DNA of 64,000 bases from Mycobacterium sp. (GTDB lineage: Bacteria > Actinomycetota > Actinomycetes > Mycobacteriales > Mycobacteriaceae). The stretch is taken from contig NZ_PKEK01000048.1 of assembly GCF_002863225.1 (NCBI RefSeq), positions 1 to 64,000 on the forward strand, given 5' to 3'. Position numbers and translations under genes: made by a program. The notes beneath the pieces were generated by a model, which was not told the origin of the DNA, did no database searches, and saw nothing but the letters and a program-made list of their open reading frames with translations. Of this stretch, positions 17,208 through 26,528 are shown piece after piece; the stretch's first letter is position 1, and each line of letters begins with the position of its first letter.

Positions 17208-17208
17208 A
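17104..17208 (+). CDS. Possible 34-residue leader ORF upstream of frr
   Basis: From the ATG of the first repeat unit, 34 codons run to a TGA (17206-17208) that overlaps the TTG start of frr. The peptide is acidic then basic ([17 protein letters not shown]) with no recognisable fold. Short ORFs with coupled start/stop signals are a known property of MIRU elements. Whether it is translated is unknown. Confidence 0.3.
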   Translation: MSADDDAELCDQEGRRKCPPTTMQSTAMRRSGGN

Positions 17209-17762
17209 TTGACGAGACTCTTTTTGATGCTGAAGAGAAGATGGAAAAGGCCGTATCGGTGAGTCGCGACGATTTGTCGACCATCCGGACAGGTCGGGCG
17301 AACCCCAGCATGTTCAACCGCATCGTCATCGACTACTACGGTTCTGCCACCCCGATCACGCAATTGGCCAGCATCAATGTTCCTGAGGCGCGGCTTGTCG
17401 TCATCAAGCCCTACGAAGCCAGCCAGCTCGGCAACATCGAAGCGGCCATCCGCAATTCGGACCTTGGCGTGAACCCCACCAACGACGGCACGCTGATCCG
17501 GGTTGCGGTGCCGCAACTGACCGAGGAACGCCGTCGCGAACTCGTCAAGCAGGCCAAGGCCAAGGGCGAGGACGCCAAGGTGTCGGTCCGCAACATCCGC
17601 CGTAAGGCGATGGAAGAGTTGCACCGGATCCGCAAAGACGGCGAAGCCGGCGAGGACGAGGTCGGGCGCGCCGAGAAGGACCTGGACAAGTCCACTCAGC
17701 AGTACGTGACCCAGATCGAGGACCTCGTCAAGCACAAGGAAGGCGAGCTGCTGGAGGTCTAG
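17205..17762 (+). CDS. frr: Ribosome recycling factor
   Basis: RRF splits post-termination ribosomes with EF-G. TTG 17205 gives 185 residues, the usual length and N-terminus ([17 protein letters not shown]). The in-frame ATG at 17154 would add 17 residues encoded by the repeat and is less likely. Family signatures: [61 protein letters not shown]. Its start overlaps the stop of a small upstream ORF (TTGA), so translation may be coupled through the repeat. Confidence 0.95.
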   Translation: MIDETLFDAEEKMEKAVSVSRDDLSTIRTGRANPSMFNRIVIDYYGSATPITQLASINVPEARLVVIKPYEASQLGNIEAAIRNSDLGVNPTNDGTLIRVAVPQLTEERRRELVKQAKAKGEDAKVSVRNIRRKAMEELHRIRKDGEAGEDEVGRAEKDLDKSTQQYVTQIEDLVKHKEGELLEV

Positions 17763-17785
17763 CGGCCGCTCAGCAGACGACGTCC

Positions 17786-18691
17786 GTGGCAGAAACTGAT
17801 ACCGGCGCAGGTATCCCGACCGGAGATTCGGTGGCGCAGCCCGCGCAGAAGAAGTCGCGGGCCGGCCGCAACCTACCCGCCGCGATCGCGGTGGGCGCCG
17901 CCTTGGCGTTCACCATCGTGGCGATTCTGATCTGGGACCGTTACCTCTGGGTCCTGCTGGTGGCTGCCGCGATGCCGGTCGCGACCCACGAGGTGATACG
18001 CAGGCTGCGTGAGGCGGGCTACGTCATCCCGGCAATTCCGTTGCTGGTCGGCACCCAGCTGATGATCTGGCTGACCTGGCCGTACCACGCGGCGGGCGCG
18101 CTGGCCGGCTTCGGCGTGACGGCGGTGGCCTGCATGTTCTGGCGACTGGCGCTGGGCGCTTCGTCCGCGCCGGAAGGATCCGCCGACTCGCCGTCGGGAA
18201 ACTACCTGCGCGACGTTGCCGCCTCGGTCTTTCTGGCGGCCTGGGTGCCATTGTTCGCGTCGTTCAGCGTGCTGCTGGTCTACCCACCGAACGGTTCTGG
18301 ACGGGTGTTCTGCCTGATGATCGGGGTGGTGGCGTCCGATGTCGGCGGCTATGCGGTCGGGGTGTTGTTCGGCAAGCACCCGATGGTCCCGTCGATCAGC
18401 CCGAACAAGTCGTGGGAGGGCCTGGCCGGTTCGTTGCTCTTCGGAGTCACCGCGGTCACGCTGGCCGCGGTGCTGCTGGCCCACCGGCCGGTGTGGATCG
18501 GGGTACTGCTGGGCCTGACGATCGTGGCCACGGCAACGCTGGGTGACCTGGTCGAGTCGCAAATCAAGCGTGACCTGGGTATCAAGGACATGGGCCGGAT
18601 CCTGCCCGGCCATGGCGGCCTGATGGACCGGCTGGACGGGACGCTGCCATCGGCGGTGGCGACCTGGACCGTCTTGACGCTGCTGCCCTGA
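17786..18691 (+). CDS. cdsA: Phosphatidate cytidylyltransferase (CDP-DAG synthase)
   Basis: A 301-residue integral membrane enzyme making CDP-diacylglycerol from phosphatidate and CTP, the precursor of phosphatidylinositol, PIMs and cardiolipin. About 25 hydrophilic residues precede some eight membrane helices. The family signature is at the C-terminus: [20 protein letters not shown], then [11 protein letters not shown] start 23 bp after frr; rlmN follows at 7 bp. Confidence 0.94.
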   Translation: MAETDTGAGIPTGDSVAQPAQKKSRAGRNLPAAIAVGAALAFTIVAILIWDRYLWVLLVAAAMPVATHEVIRRLREAGYVIPAIPLLVGTQLMIWLTWPYHAAGALAGFGVTAVACMFWRLALGASSAPEGSADSPSGNYLRDVAASVFLAAWVPLFASFSVLLVYPPNGSGRVFCLMIGVVASDVGGYAVGVLFGKHPMVPSISPNKSWEGLAGSLLFGVTAVTLAAVLLAHRPVWIGVLLGLTIVATATLGDLVESQIKRDLGIKDMGRILPGHGGLMDRLDGTLPSAVATWTVLTLLP

Positions 18692-18698
18692 GGTCCCG

Positions 18699-19799
18699 TT
18701 GAAGCAAGAGCTGGTTTTCGAAGCGCCCCGGCGCGCGCTGCCGCCGCGACACCTGGCCGACCTCGACGAGGCCGCTGTCGCCGAAGCCGTTGCGGCGCTG
18801 GGCCTGCCGGCGTTCCGGGCCAAGCAGCTGGCCAACCAGTACTTCGGCCGGCTGATTGCCGACCCGGAGCTCATGACCGATCTGCCGGCGGCGGTCCGGG
18901 GTCCGGTGGCCGAGGCGTTGTTCCCGACCCTGCTCACGCCGGCCCGCGAAATCACCTGTGACGCAGGCGAAACGCGTAAGACGCTGTGGCGGGCGGTCGA
19001 CGGGACCACGTTCGAATCGGTGCTGATGCGCTACCCCAAACGCAACACCGTATGCATCTCGTCGCAGGCGGGCTGCGGCATGGCGTGTCCGTTCTGCGCG
19101 ACCGGTCAGGGCGGTTTGACCCGCAATCTGTCTGCGGCCGAGATCATCGAACAGGTGCGGTCCGCGGCGGTGACGCTGCGTGACGAATGGGGCGACCGGT
19201 TGTCCAACATCGTGTTCATGGGAATGGGGGAGCCGCTGGCCAACTATGCCCGGGTGCTGACCGCGGTGCGTCGCATCACCGGGCCGGCAGACAAGGGTGC
19301 CGGCTTCGGCATATCGGCGCGGTCGGTGACGGTCTCGACGGTGGGGCTAGCCCCGGCCATTCGCAAACTGGCCGACGAGCGGCTCGGGGTGACGCTGGCC
19401 CTGTCGCTGCACGCTCCCGACGATGAGTTGCGCGACACCCTGGTGCCGGTCAACAACCGGTGGAAGGTCAGCGAGGCGCTGGACGCCGCGCACTACTACG
19501 CCGAGCAGACCGGTCGGCGGGTATCGGTGGAGTACGCCCTGATCCGCGACGTCAACGACCAGCCTTGGCGCGCGGACCTGCTGGGCAAGCGGCTGCATCG
19601 GGCGCTGGGCCCGTTGGTGCACGTGAATTTGATTCCGCTGAACCCGACGCCGGGCAGCGAGTGGGATGCCAGCCCGAAGGCGGCGGAGCGGGAATTCGTC
19701 CGCCGGGTCCGGGCGGCGGGTGTGGCCTGTACGGTGCGCGACACCCGTGGGCGTGAGATTGCCGCCGCGTGCGGCCAGCTGGCCGCCGAAGGCGGGTAG
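18699..19799 (+). CDS. rlmN: 23S rRNA/tRNA adenine C2-methyltransferase RlmN
   Basis: A 366-residue radical-SAM enzyme methylating A2503 of 23S rRNA and A37 of some tRNAs. The [4Fe-4S] motif is CGMACPFC (Cys spaced 3 and 2); the S-adenosylmethionine region includes [10 protein letters not shown]; the methyl-carrying Cys is near the C-terminus ([20 protein letters not shown]). TTG start at 18699. The last 31 nt of the gene, stop included, belong to a 58-bp tandem repeat that continues downstream. Confidence 0.94.
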   Translation: MKQELVFEAPRRALPPRHLADLDEAAVAEAVAALGLPAFRAKQLANQYFGRLIADPELMTDLPAAVRGPVAEALFPTLLTPAREITCDAGETRKTLWRAVDGTTFESVLMRYPKRNTVCISSQAGCGMACPFCATGQGGLTRNLSAAEIIEQVRSAAVTLRDEWGDRLSNIVFMGMGEPLANYARVLTAVRRITGPADKGAGFGISARSVTVSTVGLAPAIRKLADERLGVTLALSLHAPDDELRDTLVPVNNRWKVSEALDAAHYYAEQTGRRVSVEYALIRDVNDQPWRADLLGKRLHRALGPLVHVNLIPLNPTPGSEWDASPKAAEREFVRRVRAAGVACTVRDTRGREIAAACGQLAAEGG

Positions 19800-19907
19800 C
19801 GGGAGCGGACGCGCTTTGACCCGAGCGTGCGGCCAGCTGGCCGCCGAAGGCGGGTAGCGGGAGCGGACGCGCTTTGACCCGAGCGTGCGGCCAGCTGGCC
19901 GCCGAAG
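19769..19907 (+). repeat. 58-bp tandem repeat (2.4 copies) at the rlmN 3' end
   Basis: Copies begin at 19769, 19827 and 19885 (partial) and appear identical where they overlap. The first copy includes the last 10 codons of rlmN and its TAG. Each copy carries the perfect 16-bp palindrome GCGGCCAGCTGGCCGC. A VNTR-like expansion is the simplest reading; the palindromes could also form hairpins after rlmN. Confidence 0.9.
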
Positions 19908-19970
19908 CCTGAGTGCAAACTGCGGGGAGCGGGTAATCGGGTGCTGCCAAGCCGCCGAGAAGGAGCGCAA

Positions 19971-20465
19971 ATGGGAACGATGAGGAAGCTGGCCCTGTTC
20001 GCAGGCGCCGTCGTAGCGGTGCTCGGATTGGTCGGGGCGCCGCGGGCGCTAGCCGCCGACGATCGTCTGCAGTTCAGTGGAACCACCGTGTCGGGTGCGC
20101 CGTTCAACGGAGCGAGCTTGCAGGGCAAGCCGGCGGTGTTGTGGTTCTGGACGCCGTTCTGCCCGTTCTGTAATTCCGAAGCTCCGACGTTGAGCCAGGT
20201 CGCTGCCGCCAACCCGGGCGTCGCGTTCGTCGGGGTGGCAGCGCATTCCGATCCCAGCGCGCAGCAGGCCTTCGTCTCGAAGTACAACCTGAATTTCCCT
20301 AACCTGAACGACGCCGACGGTTCGATCTGGGCCCGCTACAACGTGCCGTGGCAGCCGGCCTGGGTCTTCTACCGTGCCGACGGCACTTCGACTTTCGTCA
20401 ACAACACCACCTCGGCCATGTCGCAGCAGGAACTCTCCGATCGAGTGGCTGCGCTGAAGTCCTAG
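19971..20465 (+). CDS. mpt53: Secreted thioredoxin-fold disulfide protein (Mpt53/DsbE-like)
   Basis: A 164-residue exported protein: signal peptide (residues 1-29, cut after LAA or RALA) and a thioredoxin fold with active site WTPFCPFCNSE (CPFC, about 66-69) and the cis-Pro region VPWQPAWVFYR. Mpt53 (Rv2878c) of Mtb is an extracellular DsbE-like oxidase of unfolded secreted proteins. ATG 19971 is chosen for GAAGGAG 6 nt upstream; the ATG at 19980 is also possible. It pairs with the CcdA-like gene 13 bp downstream, which could supply reducing equivalents. Confidence 0.9.
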   Translation: MGTMRKLALFAGAVVAVLGLVGAPRALAADDRLQFSGTTVSGAPFNGASLQGKPAVLWFWTPFCPFCNSEAPTLSQVAAANPGVAFVGVAAHSDPSAQQAFVSKYNLNFPNLNDADGSIWARYNVPWQPAWVFYRADGTSTFVNNTTSAMSQQELSDRVAALKS

Positions 20466-20478
20466 CCCGATCGGGACA

Positions 20479-21402
20479 GTGGTGGATCAGCGGCTGATCA
20501 GTTTGGCGTTCGCCGCGGGGCTGGTGGCCGCGCTGAACCCGTGTGGTTTTGCGCTGCTGCCGGCTTATCTGGTGCTGGTGGTCCGGCGGGAGGGCGCTGC
20601 CGCTTCGACCGGCCTGGCCGCGGTGGGGCGGGCGCTTGCCGCGACGGCCGCGATGGGGCTGGGGTTTCTGACGGTGTTCGGTGCCTTCGGCGCGCTGACG
20701 GTCTCGGCCGGCGGCGTGCTGCAGCGGTACCTGCCGTACGTGACCGTCGTGATCGGCGTCGTGATCGTCGCGCTGGGGGGTTGGTTGCTTGCGGGCCGCG
20801 AGTTGAGGCTGTCGGCGCCGTGGTCCTCCCGGCTGGCGCCCACTGCTCGACTGGGTTCGATGTACGGCTACGGCGTGAGCTACGCGATCGCCTCGCTGTC
20901 CTGCACGGTGGGCCCGTTTCTGGCGGTCACCACCGCGGGTCTGCGGCGGCAGTCGTTGATCGGCAGCGTCGCGGTCTACCTTGCCTACATCGCGGGCCTG
21001 ACTCTGGTGGTCGGCGTGCTGGCGGTGGCCGCCGCGACGGCGAGCTCGCCGGCCGTCACCCGGCTGCGGCGAATCCTGCCCTACGTCAACCGATTTGGCG
21101 GGGCGCTACTGATCGCCGTCGGGCTGTATGTCGCTTACTACGCCTACTACGAGATCGCGCTACTGGCTGGCGCCGGCCCGGGCCCGGATGCGGTGCTCAC
21201 ACTGGCTGCACGCGTGCAGGGCACATGGTCGGGTTGGGTGCTGCGGCACGGCGGGTGGCCGTGGGTATGGGCGCTGGTGTTGTTGCTCACCGGTGCCGGC
21301 GTCGCCGCGGCCTACCGGCGGAAGCGACGCCCGGTCGCGCTAGCGGAGCCAGCCGCGCCGACGGCCCCACCAGTCGCGCACCAGGAAGAACAGGCCCAGT
21401 AG
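20479..21402 (+). CDS. CcdA/DsbD-family thiol-disulfide transporter
   Basis: A 307-residue polytopic membrane protein (about six to eight helices) moving reducing power across the membrane. The two conserved cysteines of the family are visible: LNPCGFALLPAYL at about residues 20-32 and LSCTVGPFLAVT at about 139-150. C-terminal helices and a Pro/Ala tail follow. GTG start. It corresponds to Rv2877c and follows mpt53 as in Mtb. Its last 63 bp overlap the convergent gene 21340-21594. Confidence 0.87.
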   Translation: MVDQRLISLAFAAGLVAALNPCGFALLPAYLVLVVRREGAAASTGLAAVGRALAATAAMGLGFLTVFGAFGALTVSAGGVLQRYLPYVTVVIGVVIVALGGWLLAGRELRLSAPWSSRLAPTARLGSMYGYGVSYAIASLSCTVGPFLAVTTAGLRRQSLIGSVAVYLAYIAGLTLVVGVLAVAAATASSPAVTRLRRILPYVNRFGGALLIAVGLYVAYYAYYEIALLAGAGPGPDAVLTLAARVQGTWSGWVLRHGGWPWVWALVLLLTGAGVAAAYRRKRRPVALAEPAAPTAPPVAHQEEQAQ

Positions 21403-21594
21403 GGCGAAGCCGATCACCCAGATGTCCTCGACGTGGCCGACGTGGTTGCCGCGCAGGAAGGCCACCAGCAGCCCGATGATCAACAGGCCGGTGATGTGCC
21501 AGGTGCGGTAGTTGATTTTGCTCCAACCCCAGTCCGCGGACGGCACGTCAGCGACGTGGACTCCGTCGGAGCGCTCCACCTCGGTACTGGCCAC
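21340..21594 (-). CDS. Small two-helix membrane protein (Rv2876-like)
   Basis: An 84-residue protein with a hydrophilic N-terminus (to about 31) and two membrane helices (about 33-48 and 54-72), ending in a basic tail (RDWWGRRRGWLR). GTG 21594 is preferred because GAGGAG lies 6 nt upstream; a longer frame exists but lacks such a site. Same position and topology as Rv2876 of Mtb. Function unknown. It overlaps the 3' end of the CcdA-like gene by 63 bp on the other strand. Confidence 0.7.
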   Translation of the reverse strand: MASTEVERSDGVHVADVPSADWGWSKINYRTWHITGLLIIGLLVAFLRGNHVGHVEDIWVIGFALLGLFFLVRDWWGRRRGWLR

Positions 21595-21644
21595 GGCAAA
21601 CTCCTCGGGTCGGGATCGGGACGTCAGCACATTCTGGCACATGA

Positions 21645-21758
21645 CTCACGGGGCCGGCTCCTCAGCGGGCCGCCTGAGCAGCCCGCATCGTCGCCAGCCG
21701 GCTCACGGGGCCGGCTCCTCAGCGGGCCGCCTGAGCAGCCCGCATCGTCGCCAGCCGG
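21645..21758 (+). repeat. 57-bp tandem duplication, MIRU-related
   Basis: Two essentially identical 57-bp units (21645-21701 and 21702-21758) in the gap before dxr. Each contains CCGGCTCCTCAGC and GCATCGTCGCCAGCCGG, resembling a degenerate MIRU-type element in reverse orientation. VNTR candidate. Confidence 0.85.
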
Positions 21759-21797
21759 CCCCCGGCCGGGGATTCGTCGGCCGCGCCGGTGGCGCGG

Positions 21798-21803
21798 CAC
21801 AAT
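21798..21803 (+). promoter_or_regulatory. Putative -10 of dxr, leaderless
   Basis: CACAAT lies 6 nt before the GTG at 21810, the spacing of a leaderless start. It is the main reason for preferring that GTG over the one at 21789. Confidence 0.35.
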
Positions 21804-21809
21804 GAATGG

Positions 21810-23063
21810 GTGTCCACCCGCCCCGACGGTCGCCCGCGCAGCGCCGACAGTGAAGCAGGCTTCACCCTCGGTCCCCACCGTGACACCGGCCGCACGTACG
21901 GCGGCGACCGCCGCCTCAAAACTCTGGTGCTGGGCAGCACCGGTTCGATCGGCACCCAGGCGCTCGAGGTCATCGCTGCCAACCCCGACCGCTTCGAGCT
22001 CGTCGGGCTGGCCGCCGGCGGAGGCCATCCAGACCTGCTCGCTCAGCAGCGCGACCAGACCGGGGTGACCAACCTCGCCGTCGCCGATGAGCGCGCCGCG
22101 CAGAGCATCGGCGACGTCACCTACACCGGAACCGAGGCTGCCACCCGGCTGATCGAGAACACCGAGGCCGACGTCGTGCTCAACGCGCTGGTCGGAGCGC
22201 TCGGCCTGCAGCCGACACTGACCGCGCTGGCATCCGGAGCGCGCCTGGCTCTGGCGAACAAGGAGTCGCTGATCGCCGGCGGGCCGCTGGTGCTGGCCGC
22301 CGCGCAGCCCGGACAGATCGTGCCGGTGGACTCCGAGCACTCCGCGCTGGCGCAGTGCCTGCGCGGAGGCAGCGCCGGGGAAGTCGCCAAGCTGGTGCTC
22401 ACCGCATCCGGCGGGCCGTTTCGCGGCTGGTCGGCCACTCAGCTCGAAGGCGTGACTCCCGAGCAGGCGGGCGCGCATCCGACCTGGTCGATGGGTCCGA
22501 TGAACACGCTCAATTCGGCGTCGCTGGTCAACAAGGGGCTCGAGCTCATTGAAGCCCACCTGCTGTTCGGCATCCCGTACGGCCGCATCGACGTCGTCGT
22601 ACACCCGCAGTCGATCGTTCATTCGATGGTGACGTTCACCGACGGGTCGACGATCGCCCAGGCCAGTCCGCCGGACATGAAGCTGCCGATCGCGCTGGCA
22701 CTGGGCTGGCCGGACCGGGTGCCGGGGGCGGCCGCGGCCTGCGACTTCTCCACCGCGTCGACGTGGGAGTTCGAGCCGCTGGATGACACCGTGTTCCCTG
22801 CGGTCGCACTTGCCCGCGCGGCCGGCGAGACCGGGGGCTGCATGACGGCGGTCTACAACGCCGCCAACGAAGAGGCGGCCGAGGCATTCCTGGCCGGCCG
22901 GATCGGGTTTCCGGCGATCGTGCAAACAATTGGCGATGTCCTGAGCGCCGCGGACCAGTGGGCCGCAGAACCCGCTACCGTGGAAGACGTACTCGAAGCG
23001 CAGCGCTGGGCACGCGGACGCGCGCGCAATGCGGTCACACAGGAGGTTTCACCGACCCGATGA
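21810..23063 (+). CDS. dxr: 1-deoxy-D-xylulose 5-phosphate reductoisomerase
   Basis: A 417-residue NADPH enzyme converting DXP to MEP, first committed step of the MEP isoprenoid pathway and the fosmidomycin target. NADPH fold [16 protein letters not shown] at about residues 39-54; metal and substrate site [15 protein letters not shown] and [10 protein letters not shown]; flexible loop [24 protein letters not shown] 21810 is chosen over GTG 21789 (7 residues longer) for the -10 spacing; the first 35 residues are variable in the family. Its stop overlaps the rip1 start (ATGA). Confidence 0.94.
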   Translation: MSTRPDGRPRSADSEAGFTLGPHRDTGRTYGGDRRLKTLVLGSTGSIGTQALEVIAANPDRFELVGLAAGGGHPDLLAQQRDQTGVTNLAVADERAAQSIGDVTYTGTEAATRLIENTEADVVLNALVGALGLQPTLTALASGARLALANKESLIAGGPLVLAAAQPGQIVPVDSEHSALAQCLRGGSAGEVAKLVLTASGGPFRGWSATQLEGVTPEQAGAHPTWSMGPMNTLNSASLVNKGLELIEAHLLFGIPYGRIDVVVHPQSIVHSMVTFTDGSTIAQASPPDMKLPIALALGWPDRVPGAAAACDFSTASTWEFEPLDDTVFPAVALARAAGETGGCMTAVYNAANEEAAEAFLAGRIGFPAIVQTIGDVLSAADQWAAEPATVEDVLEAQRWARGRARNAVTQEVSPTR

Positions 23064-24265
23064 TGTTCGTAATCGGCATCGTGCTGTTCGCGCTCGCCAT
23101 CTTGATCTCGGTGGCGCTGCACGAATGCGGCCACATGTGGGTCGCGCTGGGCACCGGCATGAAGGTGCGCCGCTATTTCGTGGGCTTCGGTCCGACCGTG
23201 TGGTCGACGCGCCGTGGCGAAACCGAATACGGGCTCAAGGCGATCCCGGCCGGCGGTTTCTGCGACATCGCCGGTATGACGTCGGTCGAAGAACTCCAGC
23301 CCGACGAGCACGAGCGCGCGATGTACAAGCAGAAGACCTGGAAGCGGGTCGCGGTGTTGTTCGCCGGTCCGGGCATGAACTTTGTGATCGGGTTGGTCTT
23401 GATCTACGCGATCGCGGTCATCTGGGGCCTGCCGAACCTGCATCCCACCGCGGTGATTGGTCAAACTGCTTGTGCTGCAAGCGAAGTCAAGCAGGGCGAC
23501 TTCGAGAAGTGCACGGGCGACGGTCCAGCGGCCGCTGCCGGCATCCGCGCCGGCGACGTGGTGCTCAAGGTCGACGGCAAACCGGTGAGCGACTTCTCCG
23601 ACATGGCCGGCGTAGTGCAGAAGCTGCACGGCACCGTCCCCGTCGTGATCAAACGCGACGGTCAGACGATGACCAAGTACGTCGAGATCACCCAGCGGCA
23701 GCGCTGGGTCACCGACGGTAAGGGCGGTGCGAAGCCGGCCACGCTGGGGGTGATGGGCGTCGTCGGCACCCAGCCAGGACCGACCCAGTACAACCCGATC
23801 ACCGCGGTGCCGGCCACCTTCGGCTTCACCGGCAACTTGACTGTGCTGCTGGGCAAGTCACTCATCGCAATCCCGACGAAGGTCGGCGCGCTGGTCCATG
23901 CGATCGGCGGCGGCGAGCGTTCCCTCGACACTCCGATCAGCGTCGTCGGCGCGAGCATCATCGGCGGTGACACCGTGGACCACGGTGTCTGGGTGGCGTT
24001 CTGGCTGTTCCTGGCGCAGCTGAACTTCATTCTCGGCGTGATCAACCTGGTGCCGTTGTTGCCGTTCGACGGCGGACACATCGCGATCGCGCTGTTCGAG
24101 AAGCTGCGCAACGTGATTCGCACGGCCCGCGGCAAAGTCGCGGCGGCGCCGGTCAACTACCTCAAGCTGATGCCCGCAACGTACGTAGTGTTGGTGTTGG
24201 TCGTCGGTTACATGCTGCTGACGGTGACCGCGGACGTGGTCAACCCGATTCGGCTGTTCCGGTAG
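23060..24265 (+). CDS. rip1: Intramembrane site-2 protease Rip1 (M50)
   Basis: A 401-residue zinc metalloprotease cleaving membrane-embedded anti-sigma factors (such as those of SigK, SigL and SigM in Mtb). HEXXH motif ALHECGHMW in the first membrane helix, one PDZ domain (about 125-215, [16 protein letters not shown]), and the third zinc ligand in [16 protein letters not shown] 23060 overlaps the dxr stop; AGGAGG is 13 nt upstream, and a second ATG follows at 23063. Lies between two MEP-pathway genes, as in Mtb. Confidence 0.94.
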   Translation: MMFVIGIVLFALAILISVALHECGHMWVALGTGMKVRRYFVGFGPTVWSTRRGETEYGLKAIPAGGFCDIAGMTSVEELQPDEHERAMYKQKTWKRVAVLFAGPGMNFVIGLVLIYAIAVIWGLPNLHPTAVIGQTACAASEVKQGDFEKCTGDGPAAAAGIRAGDVVLKVDGKPVSDFSDMAGVVQKLHGTVPVVIKRDGQTMTKYVEITQRQRWVTDGKGGAKPATLGVMGVVGTQPGPTQYNPITAVPATFGFTGNLTVLLGKSLIAIPTKVGALVHAIGGGERSLDTPISVVGASIIGGDTVDHGVWVAFWLFLAQLNFILGVINLVPLLPFDGGHIAIALFEKLRNVIRTARGKVAAAPVNYLKLMPATYVVLVLVVGYMLLTVTADVVNPIRLFR

Positions 24266-24324
24266 CGCTGCCCCGCCGGCCCTATGCCGCAGGCGCAACC
24301 GAAGGAAGCGAGAGAAGGCTAAAA

Positions 24325-25482
24325 GTGACCACAGGTCTGGGTATGCCGGCCGCGCCGGCGCCCACGCTGGCGCCACGGCGCAAAACGCGACAACTGATGG
24401 TCCGAGACGTCGGTGTCGGCAGCGACCACCCGATTGCCGTGCAGTCGATGTGCACCACCAAGACGCACGACGTCAACGCGACGTTGCAGCAGATCGCCGA
24501 GCTGACCGCGTCCGGCTGCGACATCGTCCGGGTGGCGTGCCCGCGTCAGGAAGACGCCGACGCATTGGCCGCGATCGCGACCAAGAGTCAGATCCCGGTC
24601 ATCGCTGACATTCACTTCCAGCCGAAGTACATCTTCGCCGCGATCGACGCGGGCTGCGCCGCAGTGCGGGTGAACCCCGGCAACATCAAGGAATTCGACG
24701 GCCGTGTCGGCGAGGTCGCGAAAGCCGCTGCTGCAGCGGGTATTCCGATCCGTATCGGCGTCAACGCCGGATCGCTGGACAAGCGGTTCATGGAGAAGTA
24801 CGGCAAGGCGACCCCGGAGGCGCTGGTCGAGTCCGCGCTGTGGGAGGCCTCGCTGTTCGAAGAACACGGGTTCGGCGACATCAAGATCAGCGTCAAGCAC
24901 AACGACCCGGTGGTGATGGTCGCGGCGTACGAGCAACTCGCCGCGCAATGCGACTACCCCTTGCATCTCGGCGTCACCGAGGCGGGGCCGGCGTTTCAGG
25001 GCACCATCAAGTCTGCGGTCGCGTTCGGCGCGCTGCTGTCGCGAGGCATCGGAGACACCATCCGGGTCTCGTTGTCAGCGCCGCCGGTCGAAGAAGTCAA
25101 GGTCGGATCGCAGATCCTCGAGTCGCTGAACCTGCGCCCGCGCGGCCTGGAGATCGTGTCGTGCCCGTCGTGCGGGCGGGCGCAGGTGGACGTCTACCGC
25201 CTGGCCAACGAAGTGACGGCCGGCCTCGACGGACTCGATGTCCCGTTGCGGGTGGCCGTGATGGGCTGCGTGGTCAACGGGCCGGGGGAGGCTCGCGAGG
25301 CCGATCTCGGTGTCGCCTCGGGTAACGGCAAGGGCCAGATCTTCGTCCGGGGCGAGGTGATCAAGACCGTCCCCGAAGCACAGATCGTCGAGACGTTGAT
25401 CGAAGAGGCGATGCGATTGGCTAACGAGACGGGCGCGGACGGATCAACGGCAAGCGGCGCGCCAGTTGTGACCGTAAGCTGA
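24325..25482 (+). CDS. ispG: 4-hydroxy-3-methylbut-2-en-1-yl diphosphate synthase
   Basis: A 385-residue [4Fe-4S] enzyme converting MEcPP to HMBPP in the MEP pathway. N-terminal TIM-barrel domain ([44 protein letters not shown]) and C-terminal cluster domain with cysteines in [11 protein letters not shown] and [18 protein letters not shown] start. Third gene of dxr-rip1-ispG; a GNAT gene follows. Confidence 0.96.
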   Translation: MTTGLGMPAAPAPTLAPRRKTRQLMVRDVGVGSDHPIAVQSMCTTKTHDVNATLQQIAELTASGCDIVRVACPRQEDADALAAIATKSQIPVIADIHFQPKYIFAAIDAGCAAVRVNPGNIKEFDGRVGEVAKAAAAAGIPIRIGVNAGSLDKRFMEKYGKATPEALVESALWEASLFEEHGFGDIKISVKHNDPVVMVAAYEQLAAQCDYPLHLGVTEAGPAFQGTIKSAVAFGALLSRGIGDTIRVSLSAPPVEEVKVGSQILESLNLRPRGLEIVSCPSCGRAQVDVYRLANEVTAGLDGLDVPLRVAVMGCVVNGPGEAREADLGVASGNGKGQIFVRGEVIKTVPEAQIVETLIEEAMRLANETGADGSTASGAPVVTVS

Positions 25483-25526
25483 CATTGGCCTAATCGGGCT
25501 CAGTATTCGTCGCAGAAAGAGTCAGT

Positions 25527-26381
25527 ATGTCGGCTCCGCCCATCCGCCGCATGGTCAGCGAGCGACGGGTATCTGTTGTGCGCGACGGAGTCGCCGTGCG
25601 CCGCGTTTTCGACGACGACCCGGTGGGTTCCTGCATGGTGGCCGCCAGGGTGGCCGATCACGGCATGGACCCGCACTCGATCGGCGGTGAGCTGTGGACG
25701 CGTCGCGGGCCAGACGAGTCGCTGTGTTACGCCGGCGCCAACCTGATCCCGCTGCGCGGGCGGGTCGACGATCTGCACGCGTTCGCCGATGCGGCATTGA
25801 CCGGCTCGCGCCGCTGCTCGTCGCTGGTCGGGCGCGCCGAGTTGGTGCTGCCGATGTGGCAGCGCTTGGAGCCGGCCTGGGGTCCGGCCCGCGACGTTCG
25901 CGACCGGCAGCCGTTGATGTCGCTGACCACGATGCCGATCTGCGCGATCGATCCCGGTGTGCGCCAGGTCAAGCCCGACGAACTCGACACCTATCTGGTG
26001 GCGGCGATCGACATGTTCATCGGCGAGGTGGGCGTCGACCCTCGGCTTGGCGATGGCGGGCGCGGCTACCGGCGTCGGGTCGCCAGCCTGATCGCGGCCG
26101 GACGTGCGTGGGCGCGTTTCGAGAACGGTGAGGTGGTGTTCAAGGCGGAGGTCGGGTCGCAGTCGCCGACGGTCAGTCAGATCCAAGGGGTCTGGGTGCA
26201 TCCCGAGTGGCGCGGACGCGGCCTCGGCACGGCGGGAACCGCGACCCTGTCGGCGGTCATCGTCGGCACCGGCCGCACGGCCAGCCTGTACGTCAACGAC
26301 TTCAACACTGTCGCGCGGGCGACGTACGACCGGATCGGCTTCAGCGAGGTCGGCACGTTCGCCACCGTCCTGCTCGACTGA
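25527..26381 (+). CDS. GNAT-family N-acetyltransferase (Rv2867c-like)
   Basis: A 284-residue protein with an N-terminal DUF4081-type region (about 1-125) and a C-terminal GNAT fold. The acetyl-CoA motif is VWVHPEWRGRGLGTAGT and the end reads YVNDFNTVARATYDRIGFSEVG. The substrate is unknown; in Mtb the homologue also follows ispG. ATG 25527 is preceded by AGAAAGAG. Confidence 0.85.
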   Translation: MSAPPIRRMVSERRVSVVRDGVAVRRVFDDDPVGSCMVAARVADHGMDPHSIGGELWTRRGPDESLCYAGANLIPLRGRVDDLHAFADAALTGSRRCSSLVGRAELVLPMWQRLEPAWGPARDVRDRQPLMSLTTMPICAIDPGVRQVKPDELDTYLVAAIDMFIGEVGVDPRLGDGGRGYRRRVASLIAAGRAWARFENGEVVFKAEVGSQSPTVSQIQGVWVHPEWRGRGLGTAGTATLSAVIVGTGRTASLYVNDFNTVARATYDRIGFSEVGTFATVLLD

Positions 26382-26514
26382 CCGACCCTCGAGGTCGACG
26401 TTGACGCGGTCTTTGCTCGAAGTATCGCGCGCTGGCGTCGATCTCGGCGCAGATGCATCGGCCGCATAACGGTTCTGTCTCGGTGTGTCGCCACGCGTCT
26501 GGCGACAGCGGTTC

Positions 26515-26520
26515 TAACAT
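26515..26520 (+). promoter_or_regulatory. Putative -10 of the PBP lipoprotein gene, leaderless
   Basis: TAACAT lies 8 nt before the ATG at 26529, and no ribosome-binding site is visible between them. Confidence 0.4.
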
Positions 26521-26528
26521 CAGCCACA

